A stretch of DNA of 64,000 nt, taken from Roseiarcus sp963717215. Its GTDB lineage: Bacteria; Pseudomonadota; Alphaproteobacteria; Rhizobiales; Beijerinckiaceae. Below the pieces are notes generated by a model. The model did not search any database, was not told where the DNA came from, and saw nothing but the letters and a program-made list of their open reading frames with translations. Positions within the stretch are counted from its first letter, which is position 1. Each line of letters opens with the position of its first letter. Location of the stretch: NCBI GenBank assembly GCA_963717215.1, contig CAVQVS010000012.1:1-64000 (forward strand), given 5' to 3'. The translations under genes and the position numbers were made by a program. Positions 37,529 through 46,042 of this stretch are shown here, one piece after another.

Positions 37529-38440
37529 TCAGTGCGCGTCGCCCTGATCTAGCATGAGGTCCGCATCGTCGAGAATGTAGCGGACATAGCGGGTGTCGCG
37601 AATGAAGCTGATCTCGCCCTCCCGCCACTCGAGCCACATCACGTAGCTCGGCTTTGGATCGGCTCGATCTTGGAACACCGCAACCATTTCGCGCCCCTCG
37701 ATCCAGGCGGGGCTCAATGAGACGCGATCCATATTGGCATAGATCGTAAAGAACATGCCGACGTCCGCCGCGCCCACTCGGACAGGGTGCGAGGATTGCT
37801 TGAGCCTGACATCCTGCGCGAGCAGCGCCCGCAAGCCCTCCCAATCGCGTTCATTGAACAGCGCGACGAACCGCGCGACCTCAGGCGAGGGAGCGCGCTC
37901 AGGGGCTCGCGGCGGCGTATGGGCGTTGATGTCCTTCAAACGCACTCGGCCGCGCGCGAGATGGCCCTTCACGGCGTTGATGGTGGTGTCGAGAAGCGCG
38001 GCGATGTCTTCGAGAGAATGGCCGAGAACGTCCTTCAACACCACGACGCTGCGTTGGGCAATGGGAAGCTCGACAAATCGCGACACAGCCGCTCTGACCG
38101 CTTCTTGGCGCATGAGGCCTTCCAAGGGGTCGGCGGCTTCTGAGTCGGGCGTTTCCGCCGCAGCTTCGAGAGGCTCCGCCGCGCGAAGGGCGCGGCTGCG
38201 CAGGAGGTCGAGCGCCCGGTTGTGCGCAATGCGGAACAACCAGGCGCGCATGGACGGCGCCGCCTCGAGGGTCTTCAGCGCCACGAAAGCGCTCGCCAGG
38301 CTGTCCTGGACGACATCCTCGCCGTCCATGACCGAACCAGTTAGGCGGGCGCAGTAGCGGTGCAGCTCGGGCCGCAGGTCGTCGACCAGAGCGAGGAATT
38401 CTGAAAGGTCGACGTCGCCCTTTGGCCGTTCGCGGTTCAA
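37529..38440 (-). CDS. ECF-type RNA polymerase sigma factor with C-terminal SnoaL-like domain
   Basis: This 303-aa protein has sigma-70 region 2 (residues about 20-90: LRPELHRYCARLTGSVMDGEDVVQDSLASAF) and region 4 (about 110-165: LPIAQRSVVVLKDVLGHSLEDIAALLDTTINAVKGHLARGRVRL). A C-terminal SnoaL/NTF2-like domain of about 120 residues (VARFVALFNERDWEGLRALL) probably controls activity in place of an anti-sigma factor, as in ECF groups with this extension. It overlaps the upstream SDR gene by 4 bp (ATGA), so the two are coupled. Confidence 0.85.
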   Translation of the reverse strand: MNRERPKGDVDLSEFLALVDDLRPELHRYCARLTGSVMDGEDVVQDSLASAFVALKTLEAAPSMRAWLFRIAHNRALDLLRSRALRAAEPLEAAAETPDSEAADPLEGLMRQEAVRAAVSRFVELPIAQRSVVVLKDVLGHSLEDIAALLDTTINAVKGHLARGRVRLKDINAHTPPRAPERAPSPEVARFVALFNERDWEGLRALLAQDVRLKQSSHPVRVGAADVGMFFTIYANMDRVSLSPAWIEGREMVAVFQDRADPKPSYVMWLEWREGEISFIRDTRYVRYILDDADLMLDQGDAH

Positions 38441-39195
38441 GCCGGTTTCCCTTCGAGCACGCTGATCCCCACATCGCCTTTTAGCCCGAGAGCGATCGCC
38501 GTGTCGTATTCAGGGTCGTCGAGGATCCGCACCACGTGCTCGCCGAACAGACGCGGCGGCATGGGCGCGCCAAATCGGGTAAGAAAAGCCTCAGGCTCGA
38601 TCCCGGCGGCGCGGGCGTAAGCTCTGGAGCCTTCCCCGCCAACCCCCGTCCCGCCGATCATCTGCATCGGAACGATCGCCTGAAAGTGGATCCCGAGCCT
38701 CTTCTGCTCGGCAATCCCGTTGGCGTATTTGGCCATCAACCACAGCATGCGCTTGGCTCCGGCGTAGCCGCCCGAGAGCGGCGAGCCCTGCTGGGCCGCG
38801 CCGCTCGAGCCGACCAGCACCCGGGCGCCTGACGTCAACGGAAGGTTCAATGCGGCCTGCAGCCAATAGAGGCCGCCCCTCACATCCGTGTCCCAGGGCT
38901 TCGTGAAGTCCTCCCAGCTCAGCGCATCGAGCGGCCCCATTCGTGGCGTCGCCCCGGCGTTCAAAATGAGAATGTCCGGGCGCGTGTCGACGAGAATCTG
39001 CTTCGCAGCCCCCTCGTCCGTGATGTCAGCCGAAATCGTCTTGACACCGAGACGCGCACCGACCGCCTCAAGATCCGCGGCGCTTCGGGCGACCACGGTG
39101 ACCCTGGCCCCTTGGGCGATGAGGGCCTCGACCAAGCCGAGGCCCAAGCCTCGGCTCCCTCCGGTCACGACGACAACCTTGTGCTTGAGGCTCAT
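38437..39195 (-). CDS. Short-chain dehydrogenase/reductase (SDR)
   Basis: This is a classical SDR of 252 aa with TGGSRGLGLGLVEALIAQGARV (GxxxGxG NAD(P) motif), ILNAGATP (NAG motif), VLVGSSGAAQQGSPLSGGYAGAKRM (catalytic Ser, Tyr-x3-Lys) and a C-terminal substrate region with VRILDDPEYDTA. The substrate is unknown. It is first in a two-gene operon with the ECF sigma factor (4-bp overlap). ECF factors with SnoaL tails often sit beside the oxidoreductase or epimerase they control, which is a reasonable inference here. Confidence 0.88.
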   Translation of the reverse strand: MSLKHKVVVVTGGSRGLGLGLVEALIAQGARVTVVARSAADLEAVGARLGVKTISADITDEGAAKQILVDTRPDILILNAGATPRMGPLDALSWEDFTKPWDTDVRGGLYWLQAALNLPLTSGARVLVGSSGAAQQGSPLSGGYAGAKRMLWLMAKYANGIAEQKRLGIHFQAIVPMQMIGGTGVGGEGSRAYARAAGIEPEAFLTRFGAPMPPRLFGEHVVRILDDPEYDTAIALGLKGDVGISVLEGKPA

Positions 39196-39340
39196 AGATT
39201 CGCTCCGCTTCCATGTCTAAGAACGAAGACGATTGGCGCAGCAAAAAAGAGCCGCCGGCGCGGCGCCAGGCGGCGAGAACCCAACTGGCCGTGAGTCTCA
39301 TTGCGCGCGTTGAGCCTGCGGCGTGGGGTATCGAGTGAAG

Positions 39341-39679
39341 ATGTCGGGTGTCGTCTTAACTGTCTGGATTCGCTGTTTGAGCTTGGCGTTGGGGCTGGGC
39401 GCCGCTCTCGTCCCCGCAGCGTCGCAGTCCCTCTCGCGTCTCACAGGCGACTATGTCTGCGCCACCGGTTGCCGCCTCACCGACGCGAACCCCAGCATCA
39501 GGGTCAAAGACGCTGAAGCCGATTGCGTGAACGAATATGGCGGACTTTTTCAGGGAAAGCTGATCGGCGCCGACGGCGTGGCCTGCTTCCACAAGACAGG
39601 CCGGTTGTCGGCGGATGGCGTTACGCTCACTTGGAGCGACGGGGTCATCTGGAAGCGGCACGGCCCGGCGCCGAGGTAA
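39341..39679 (+). CDS. Small exported hypothetical protein with four Cys
   Basis: The product is 112 aa. The N-terminus (VVLTVWIRCLSLALGLGAALVPAAS) is a signal peptide. The mature part (LTGDYVCATGCRL ... DCVNEYGG ... GVACFHKTG ... DGVIWKRHG) has four Cys, a small beta-rich disulfide-stabilised shape. I do not recognise a named family. GTGAAG directly before the ATG is a weak ribosome binding site. It ends 6 bp before a partial duplicate of the DUF1989 gene, a placement discussed in the findings. Confidence 0.65.
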   Translation: MSGVVLTVWIRCLSLALGLGAALVPAASQSLSRLTGDYVCATGCRLTDANPSIRVKDAEADCVNEYGGLFQGKLIGADGVACFHKTGRLSADGVTLTWSDGVIWKRHGPAPR

Positions 39680-39684
39680 AGGGC

Positions 39685-39950
39685 CGCCGCGCCGCCTCCC
39701 GCCTTGCTGTCGCCGATTGCCGGCGCGCCGGCCTCGGCGGCGACGAGAAATGTCTGCTTCCAACCACGCGAACAGAATGTCGCGCACGCCGCGCCGTCAT
39801 CCGCCCCATAGACAGGCTGGCGAAGGCGATCGAGCATCGCGGCCTCCTGGTCCAAGAGTTCGATTGCAACGTCTTCGAGCCGGATGGGATTGACAAACTC
39901 GGCGACATAAGCCGAGGCGCGGCGCAGCCGGCGGTCTGTACTGCTAGTCT
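39685..39950 (-). pseudogene. Partial duplicate of the DUF1989 gene 3' end
   Basis: This segment aligns with about 270 bp at the 3' end of the intact gene at 40427-41368, in the same orientation and with roughly 80% identity by eye. It translates with shifts to EEAAMLDRLR-PVYG-DDGAA and QTFL-AAE-GAPAIGD. The stop has mutated (TGA to GGA) and at least one frameshift is present, so it is not functional. It marks an old partial duplication, with a small exported-protein gene between it and the intact copy. Confidence 0.82.
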
Positions 39951-40079
39951 ACAGGGTGTTGTCGCCGCGCCGCAAAAGGACTAAAACAGCTCGTCGTAAT
40001 AGTCGTTGTTGATATTCGATCTCCGGATCGTGTGCTTGTTTTGTCGTCGAAATCTCAGAAATTATTCCGAGGGGAAACC

Positions 40080-40364
40080 ATGAAAAATCAAAACACGAAA
40101 CTGGCGGCCTTCGTCGCGGCGGGGATGATGGCGGCGTTCGCCGCTGATCAAGCAGAAGCAGGAAAGCATATCGGTCAAAATCTAGGCACCCCCTGCGATA
40201 CCTTTGTTGCAAATTGTCAACGTCTCAACCCCAATCCCGAACTCTGTCCGTTCCTACTATCGTTCGCGAAAGAACATGATGGCGATTGGGCGTCTTCGGC
40301 GGCTTTAAGCACGTTGCCACATCCATTCAGGAAGCCCCCTCGCTATGGAAGGTGTTCACTTTGA
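40080..40364 (+). CDS. Small exported hypothetical protein
   Basis: The product is 94 aa with a signal peptide (KLAAFVAAGMMAAFAADQAEAG; cleavage after AEA likely). The mature part contains CDTFVANCQRLNPNPELCPFLLSF with three spaced Cys, then a less convincing tail that might be shifted. Family unknown. GAGGGG lies 5 nt before the ATG. The gene lies in AT-richer DNA between the partial DUF1989 duplicate and the intact DUF1989 gene, and it converges with the latter. Confidence 0.6.
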   Translation: MKNQNTKLAAFVAAGMMAAFAADQAEAGKHIGQNLGTPCDTFVANCQRLNPNPELCPFLLSFAKEHDGDWASSAALSTLPHPFRKPPRYGRCSL

Positions 40365-40426
40365 AGATGGGGCAAGGTTGAAGGCGTCATCAGGTCGATC
40401 ACTTGGGGGTTTCTGAGTCGGCCGCC

Positions 40427-41368
40427 TCACGCCTTTCTGTCGCCGATCGCCGGCGCGCCGCTCTCGGCGGCGCCGAGGAATGTCTGCTCCCACCACGTGA
40501 ACAGGATGTCGCGCAGCGCCGCGCCGTCGTCTTTGCCGTAAACGGGCAGGCGAAGGCGATCGAGCATCGCGGCCTCCTCGTCCGAGAGTTCGATCGCGAC
40601 GTCTTCGAGCCGGATCGGGGTGTTCACGAACTCGGCGACATAAGACGAGTCGCGGGTGAGCTTGCGGTCCGTTTTGATCGTCGGGTTGCGAAAGTCCTTC
40701 GGCGTCCGCTGGCTTTTCAGGACCGGCGTCTTCGGCGCCGCCGCCAGATCCGCTTCTGTCGCCTCGAACAGGGTGAGCTTGATCGGCTTCAGCGCGAAAT
40801 TGCTGGTGCGCATGACATCGGCGCCGCAGACGTTCGGCACGGCGAGAACGTCGACCAGCGCCAGGAGGTCGACATGGTCGCCGGGCTTCGTGTCCTGGCG
40901 GGTGATGGTCGCGCGGCCATCACGGCTGATCTCGGTGTACATGAAGAGGTTGAAGCTGTCGTGCACGTCGTCGGGCGTGAGGCCGTATTCGCGCTGCGCC
41001 TCGGCCTGAATGTCATGACAATTGGTATGTGCGTCGAAGCCGTAGGCGCTCTCGTAGACATAGGCGCTGCAGCGCGGAAAGAGCACGTCGTTGCGGCCGA
41101 CCGTGTCCTCGAGAATGTACATGAGCGCCCGCTCGCGCGGCGGCTGGGACCAAAGAAACGCGCCCTTGGTCGGATTGAAGCCATGCACGGTCCGGGTGCG
41201 GCCGCAATGCATGAATTCCTTGTAGTCATGCAGATTGAAGCAATTGAAGTCGACGCATTGCAGGCCTTCGATCTGCTCGATGCGCAGGATCTGGCCGGCC
41301 TTCATTTCGAGCGCCTTGCCGGTTCCCGGCTCCAGGACCATCTCGATGAGGACATTGCGATCCGTCAT
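40427..41368 (-). CDS. Urea carboxylase-associated family protein (DUF1989)
   Basis: This 313-aa protein has the DUF1989 fold (residues about 10-190). GQILRIEQIEGLQCVDFNCFN, CGRTRTVHGFNPTKGAFLWS, DVLFPRCSAYVYESAYGFDAHTNCHDIQ and CGADVMRTSNFALKPIKL contain the conserved Cys, His and Asp thought to bind metal. Family members accompany urea or guanidine carboxylase; this long single protein stands without those enzymes, so its role is unknown. It overlaps by 4 bp the tiny upstream ORF at 41365-41520. A BMP-type binding protein and the ntr genes nearby hint at nitrogen compounds. Confidence 0.85.
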   Translation of the reverse strand: MTDRNVLIEMVLEPGTGKALEMKAGQILRIEQIEGLQCVDFNCFNLHDYKEFMHCGRTRTVHGFNPTKGAFLWSQPPRERALMYILEDTVGRNDVLFPRCSAYVYESAYGFDAHTNCHDIQAEAQREYGLTPDDVHDSFNLFMYTEISRDGRATITRQDTKPGDHVDLLALVDVLAVPNVCGADVMRTSNFALKPIKLTLFEATEADLAAAPKTPVLKSQRTPKDFRNPTIKTDRKLTRDSSYVAEFVNTPIRLEDVAIELSDEEAAMLDRLRLPVYGKDDGAALRDILFTWWEQTFLGAAESGAPAIGDRKA

Positions 41369-41520
41369 TGGGCGGCGCCCTTGCCTTGCTTCGCGGCCTG
41401 TTCGCGGAGCGCCTTGCGGATCAGCGCGACACGGTCTGTCGCGTGGCCTTGCTGGATTGTCCGATCGATGAGTTCGAGTTGCTGCTGGTTGAGGCGCACA
41501 ACCACCGTTTTTCCCGCCAT
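41365..41520 (-). CDS. Tiny ribbon-helix-helix-like protein
   Basis: This ORF encodes 51 aa: MAGKTVVVRLNQQQLELIDR, then TIQQGHATDRVALIRKAL and a basic tail. A short beta strand (TVVVRL) followed by two helices with a polar turn is the pattern of CopG/Arc-type ribbon-helix-helix repressors. Its stop overlaps the DUF1989 start by 4 bp (ATGA), strong evidence for translation. It may regulate the downstream gene. It is below common length cut-offs and easily missed. Confidence 0.65.
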   Translation of the reverse strand: MAGKTVVVRLNQQQLELIDRTIQQGHATDRVALIRKALREQAAKQGKGAAQ

Positions 41521-41753
41521 AAAGCCCCCTTAGCCTCGCCGGTCGACACGCGCGCCGTTTATGTCGCGAAAATAAGCATCGGAAAAGGACAAAGTCTGAG
41601 CGGGCGTGGTCAGTTTTCTGGCGGAGATGGCGCTTTCTAGAGCGCTCGTCGACGCCGCAGCGAACCGGCGCGATATTTGCTCATGCCGACGTTACGGATC
41701 CTTCAACCCGGGACGCGCAAGCGCCTCTTTGCACATACGGCCGCCCGCATCCC

Positions 41754-42458
41754 ATGAAACTCGACGCCAATCAGCCTGTCGCCGAAGCCGCATCCTCGCA
41801 TGTGCACTTCGATTTCTCGAAGCTCTCTCCGCGCGATCGCTATAAGCTCCTCATTGGAACCGTCATTCCGCGCCCGATCGCCTTCGTCACGACGGTCGAC
41901 GAGCATGGCGTGGTCAATGCGGCGCCGTTCAGCTTCTTCAATTGCCTGTCGGCCGACCCGGCCATCGTCGCGATCGGGGTCGAGAATCATGCCGACATGC
42001 GCCACAAGGACACCGGCCACAATGTTCGCGTGACCGAGGAGTTCACCGTCAATATCGTCGACGACGCTTTGGTCGCGGGGATGAACGTCTGCGCCGTTCC
42101 TTTTCCGCCACACATCGACGAACTGGCGATGGCGGGGCTTACGGCTGTCAAGGGCGTGCACGTGGCTTGCCCGCGCATCGCCGAAGCGCCGGCGGCGCTC
42201 GAATGCCGCCGCTACATGACGATACAAGTCGGCAAGTCGCGCGAGATCATTCTCGGCCTCGTGCTCGGCTGTTTCGTCCGCGAAGGCGCGGTCAATCCAA
42301 TCACCAAGCACGTCGACCAGCGCAAGATGGACGCGATCGGCAGGCTAGGAGGCCATGGATATTCGCGCAGCCGCGACCAGTTCGACCTACCAACCATGTC
42401 GGTGGACGAGTGGCGCCGTCGCGGAGGCGCTTTGCCTGGCGCAGATGGGGAAGTTTGA
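41754..42458 (+). CDS. Flavin reductase family protein
   Basis: This is an FMN-binding split-barrel protein of 234 aa with the flavin reductase-like domain (residues about 30-190). LIGTVIPRPIAFVTTVDEHGVVNAAPFSFFN is the flavin-phosphate segment typical of this family (HpaC/DIM6 type), and KDTGHNVRVTEEFTVNIV follows. Members reduce flavins or act directly on small substrates; the partner is unknown. It lies 92 bp upstream of the BMP-type binding protein gene on the same strand. Confidence 0.87.
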   Translation: MKLDANQPVAEAASSHVHFDFSKLSPRDRYKLLIGTVIPRPIAFVTTVDEHGVVNAAPFSFFNCLSADPAIVAIGVENHADMRHKDTGHNVRVTEEFTVNIVDDALVAGMNVCAVPFPPHIDELAMAGLTAVKGVHVACPRIAEAPAALECRRYMTIQVGKSREIILGLVLGCFVREGAVNPITKHVDQRKMDAIGRLGGHGYSRSRDQFDLPTMSVDEWRRRGGALPGADGEV

Positions 42459-42550
42459 CGCAATTCGACGCCGCTGGCGCGCGATTTGCTTCGGTCGAGA
42501 AAGCTTCGACACGCCATCCGGCGGCTTGACGATTTGAGAGGGATAGCACG

Positions 42551-43642
42551 ATGCAAATGACCCGGCGTGGCTTTCTCGGAGGCGTCGGCGGCGCAGCGCT
42601 GGCGCTCGGCTCCGTTTCCAGCGCGCGCGCCGCCAACACCACAATCGGCTTCATCTATGTCGGCTCGAAGGACGACTACGGCTGGAACCAGTCCCACGCT
42701 GTCGCCGCCGCCGCGCTCAAAAACATCCCCGGGATCACGGTCGTCGAGGAGGAGAATGTCCCTGAGACGGATGCGGTCGCGAAGACCATGGAGTCGATGA
42801 TCAATCTGGACGGGGCCACGCTGATCTTTCCGACCTCGTTCGGCTATTTCAATCCTTTCATGCTCGAAGAAGCCAAGAAATACCCGAACATCGAGTTTCG
42901 CCATCCAACCAGTCTGTGGAAGAAGGGAACGGATCCGGACAACGCAGGCGGCTATTATTCCTATATGGACCAGGGCCACTACGTGAACGGGATCGCGGCG
43001 GGCCTATCGACCAAGACCAATAAGATCGGCTACGTCGCCGCGAAGCCGATCGGCATCGTCTTACGCAATGTCAATTCCTTCACCGTCGGCGTGAAGAAGG
43101 TCAATCCGGCGGCTGAAGTTCATCTCATCATCACCGGTGACTGGTCGCTTCCCGTCCGGGAGGCAGAATCGACGCAGGCTTTGATCGATACCGGCTGCGA
43201 TGTGATGGCCTGCCATGTCGACAGCCCCAAGGTCGTGATCGAGACCGCCGAGTCCCGGGGCGTCAAGACGCTGGGCCACAACGCCGATCAAAGCTCGCTT
43301 GCGCCAAAGGGGTTTATTACCGGGGCTCAGATGAAATGGAGCACGGTCTACGACGCTTATGCCAAGCTGATCGCCAAAGGCGAGAAACTGCCGAACCTCG
43401 ACGAGGGCGGATACGACAAGGACCTGGTCCTCAGCACGCCGTTCGGCGCCGGAGCGAATGACGCAACCCGGAAAGCCGTGCTGGCGGCGATCGAGGACAT
43501 GAAGGCCGACAAGCCGATCTTCGCCGGCGGCGTCAAGGACAACAAGGGCAACGTCATTTCCGCCAAGACGCTCGATCTCTATGACGGCAGCCTCTGGGGC
43601 ACCAACTATTTGATCGAAGGCGTCACCGGGTCGATCACCTGA
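42551..43642 (+). CDS. BMP family ABC transporter substrate-binding protein
   Basis: This 363-aa periplasmic protein of the BMP (PnrA-like) family has a twin-arginine leader (TRRGFLGGVGGAALALGSVSSARA), so it is probably exported folded. The core has IGFIYVGSKDDYGWNQSHAVAAAAL, TLIFPTSFGYFNP, GGYYSYMDQGHYVNGIAAGL and IGYVAAKPIGIVLRNVNSF, the BMP hallmarks. The family binds nucleosides, purines and related compounds; the ligand here is unknown. No permease or ATPase gene is adjacent. The DUF1989 gene nearby suggests nitrogen-rich ligands. Confidence 0.87.
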   Translation: MQMTRRGFLGGVGGAALALGSVSSARAANTTIGFIYVGSKDDYGWNQSHAVAAAALKNIPGITVVEEENVPETDAVAKTMESMINLDGATLIFPTSFGYFNPFMLEEAKKYPNIEFRHPTSLWKKGTDPDNAGGYYSYMDQGHYVNGIAAGLSTKTNKIGYVAAKPIGIVLRNVNSFTVGVKKVNPAAEVHLIITGDWSLPVREAESTQALIDTGCDVMACHVDSPKVVIETAESRGVKTLGHNADQSSLAPKGFITGAQMKWSTVYDAYAKLIAKGEKLPNLDEGGYDKDLVLSTPFGAGANDATRKAVLAAIEDMKADKPIFAGGVKDNKGNVISAKTLDLYDGSLWGTNYLIEGVTGSIT

Positions 43643-43798
43643 GAATTTTTGAGTCGCCTTTCCCAAGCGTCGCGGATCGCATCGCGGGCGTTCGCGACGC
43701 CGATTGAGGCGCAGCAGTTGAGCAACATCGTTGCCAATTTGCCACTAAGGCGCTAAGGGTGCTCGCCGTTGCGCGAAGTGCTTCGCGGCCCTCGGTTG

Positions 43799-46042
43799 AT
43801 GGATTTGACTGAAACGACGACGATCAATGCGCGCGGGTCGCCGCTGGACGACAGCCCGCCAACCGGCCGCTTTGGAATTGTCGTCGTCGGCGCGGCTTTC
43901 CTGCTCGCTTTGGCGACATTCCTCGTTTTTGCCGGCTTCACGCCGATCATCCCAACCGCGACGGTCGTCCTGACGTTGATGGTTGGCGACGGTCTCGTCG
44001 TCGTCATCCTTCTTGTCCTCATCTCGATCGAGTTGGCGCGTTTAAGGGCGGCGCGCCGTGCGGCGCGTGCGGGCGCCCGGCTGCACAGTCGGTTCGTGGC
44101 GCTGTTTTCGCTGGTCGCCGCCATTCCAGCCATCATCACCGCGATTGTCGCCGCGGTATCGGTCGAGTGGGCGATCAATCCACAATTCATGAGCGACGTC
44201 GCGGCCTTCATCACCGAGGCCAATCAGGCCACCCAGCTTTACCGCAAATCCTCGTGTCGCGCGCTGCTGCGCGACGTGGAACTGACGGCCGGCGATATCG
44301 GTCGGAGCGCCCTCTTGCTCCAGTCGGATCCAACTCAGCTCAACGAATACTTCAGTTCCCGGTCCAAGACGTTGGGCTTTACCGCCGCGGCGCTCATGAA
44401 GAACGACGGAACGCCGATCATTGTCGCGCAAGGGTCGGACGAGAAGCTGATCGCCAAACCTGAGCCGTCCGACTTTCAGGACGCCGTCAATGGTGAGGCG
44501 CTCTGCGGCTTCCTCGGCGTCGGCAATATTTTCGTCGGCATTCGCCCGATTCCCGGGGCTGACGGTCAATTCCTCTATGCCGCGCGGGGAATCGATCCGT
44601 TGGCGGCCAAGGTCGCGGAAGACGCGGCGCTCGTTTCCAACATCTGGGCGCGCTTCGAGGCGCACAGGCACAGCCTCGAGCTGGGTTTCGCCACCGTTTT
44701 CGTGCTCCTGGCGCTCACCATGCTGTTCTCGGCCATCTGGCTTGGCCTGGCCTTCGCCAATCGTCTGGTCAGACCCATCCGCGGCCTTATCCGCGCTGCG
44801 GACGAGGTCGCTTCCGGCAATCTCCAGGTTCAAGTGCCGACGCGACGATCTGACGGAGACCTCGGCCACCTCGGGGAAACGTTCAACAAGATGACCTCCG
44901 AGCTGCTGCGTCAGCAGACGGGCCTGATCGACGCGAACGCGCTCAACGATGAACGGCGCGCGTTCATTGAGGCGGTGCTGTCAGGCGTGCCTGCCGGCGT
45001 TCTCGGCGTCGACAATGATGGGATCATCACGATTTCGAACGCTGCCGCCGACCGGCTGCTCGGTGGCGAACACGGCCTCATCGGGAGCCATCTCGACGCG
45101 GTCCAGCCGAGCATTGGATCCATTTGGGAGCAGGCTCGATCGCTTCGGCTGCGGCTTCATCAAGGTCAGGCGACCGTGTTACGGGATGGCCGCGAGCGCG
45201 TTCTCAACGTTCGGGTTACGGGGAGTCCTGGGCGCGACGGTCGCGCCAGCGTCATTACGCTTGACGACATCAGCGACCTCGTGAGCGCGCAGCGGACCGC
45301 GGCGTGGGCTGACGTTGCCCGTCGCATCGCGCACGAGATCCGGAATCCGCTGACGCCGATCCAACTTGCGGCCGAGAGGCTGAAGCGGCGTTACGGCCGA
45401 CATATTGTCGAGGGCAAGGACATATTCGACCAATGCACGGACACAATTATCCGGCAGGTGGATGACATCAAGCGGATGGTCGACGAATTCTCGTCCTTCG
45501 CGCGCATGCCGAAGGCGCGTTCAGCGCGGGACGATCTGACCGATTGCGTGCGCCAGGCGATCTTTCTGATGCGGGTCGGCCGCGCGGACATCCGTTTTGA
45601 GGAGCAATTGCCCGAGGATCCAATTTTCGTCGACTTCGATCGGCGGCTGGTCTCGCAGGCGCTCACCAACGTTCTGAAGAATGCAACCGAAGGCATTGAT
45701 GCTTTGAGCGAGCAGCATGGCAAAGGCGTCGTCACAACATCGGTTTCGATGGATGGCGCAGGCTTCGTCGAGATTGCCGTCAGCGACAATGGCAAGGGAT
45801 TTCCGCGCGAGGATCGGCGCCGCCTCATCGAGCCCTATGTGACGACGCGAGCCGAGGGAACGGGGCTCGGCCTGCCGATTGTGGTCAAGATATTCGAGGA
45901 CCACGGCGGCGGTGTCGAGCTTCTCGACGGAGCCCTGCGTCCCGATGGCGGCCGGGGCGCCAAAGTCTTGATGAGACTGCCGTTGCAGCATGCCGAACAG
46001 GACGCAACGCCGGCAGAGAATGAGAGGATCGGTTCGCACTGA
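43799..46042 (+). CDS. ntrY: Nitrogen regulation sensor histidine kinase NtrY
   Basis: This membrane-bound sensor kinase of about 747 aa pairs with NtrX. There are three N-terminal membrane helices (about residues 30-120), a periplasmic sensor part, a further helix near 305, a HAMP domain (LVRPIRGLIRAADEVASGNLQV), a PAS domain (FIEAVLSGVPAGVLGVDNDG), HisKA with His512 in RIAHEIRNPLTPIQLAAERL, and HATPase_c with LTNVLKNATEGID, VSDNGKGF and GTGLGLPIV. I chose the ATG at 43799; a TTG at 43769 is possible. The stop overlaps the ntrX start by one base. It affects nitrogen, redox and envelope traits in relatives. Confidence 0.94.
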   Translation: MDLTETTTINARGSPLDDSPPTGRFGIVVVGAAFLLALATFLVFAGFTPIIPTATVVLTLMVGDGLVVVILLVLISIELARLRAARRAARAGARLHSRFVALFSLVAAIPAIITAIVAAVSVEWAINPQFMSDVAAFITEANQATQLYRKSSCRALLRDVELTAGDIGRSALLLQSDPTQLNEYFSSRSKTLGFTAAALMKNDGTPIIVAQGSDEKLIAKPEPSDFQDAVNGEALCGFLGVGNIFVGIRPIPGADGQFLYAARGIDPLAAKVAEDAALVSNIWARFEAHRHSLELGFATVFVLLALTMLFSAIWLGLAFANRLVRPIRGLIRAADEVASGNLQVQVPTRRSDGDLGHLGETFNKMTSELLRQQTGLIDANALNDERRAFIEAVLSGVPAGVLGVDNDGIITISNAAADRLLGGEHGLIGSHLDAVQPSIGSIWEQARSLRLRLHQGQATVLRDGRERVLNVRVTGSPGRDGRASVITLDDISDLVSAQRTAAWADVARRIAHEIRNPLTPIQLAAERLKRRYGRHIVEGKDIFDQCTDTIIRQVDDIKRMVDEFSSFARMPKARSARDDLTDCVRQAIFLMRVGRADIRFEEQLPEDPIFVDFDRRLVSQALTNVLKNATEGIDALSEQHGKGVVTTSVSMDGAGFVEIAVSDNGKGFPREDRRRLIEPYVTTRAEGTGLGLPIVVKIFEDHGGGVELLDGALRPDGGRGAKVLMRLPLQHAEQDATPAENERIGSH

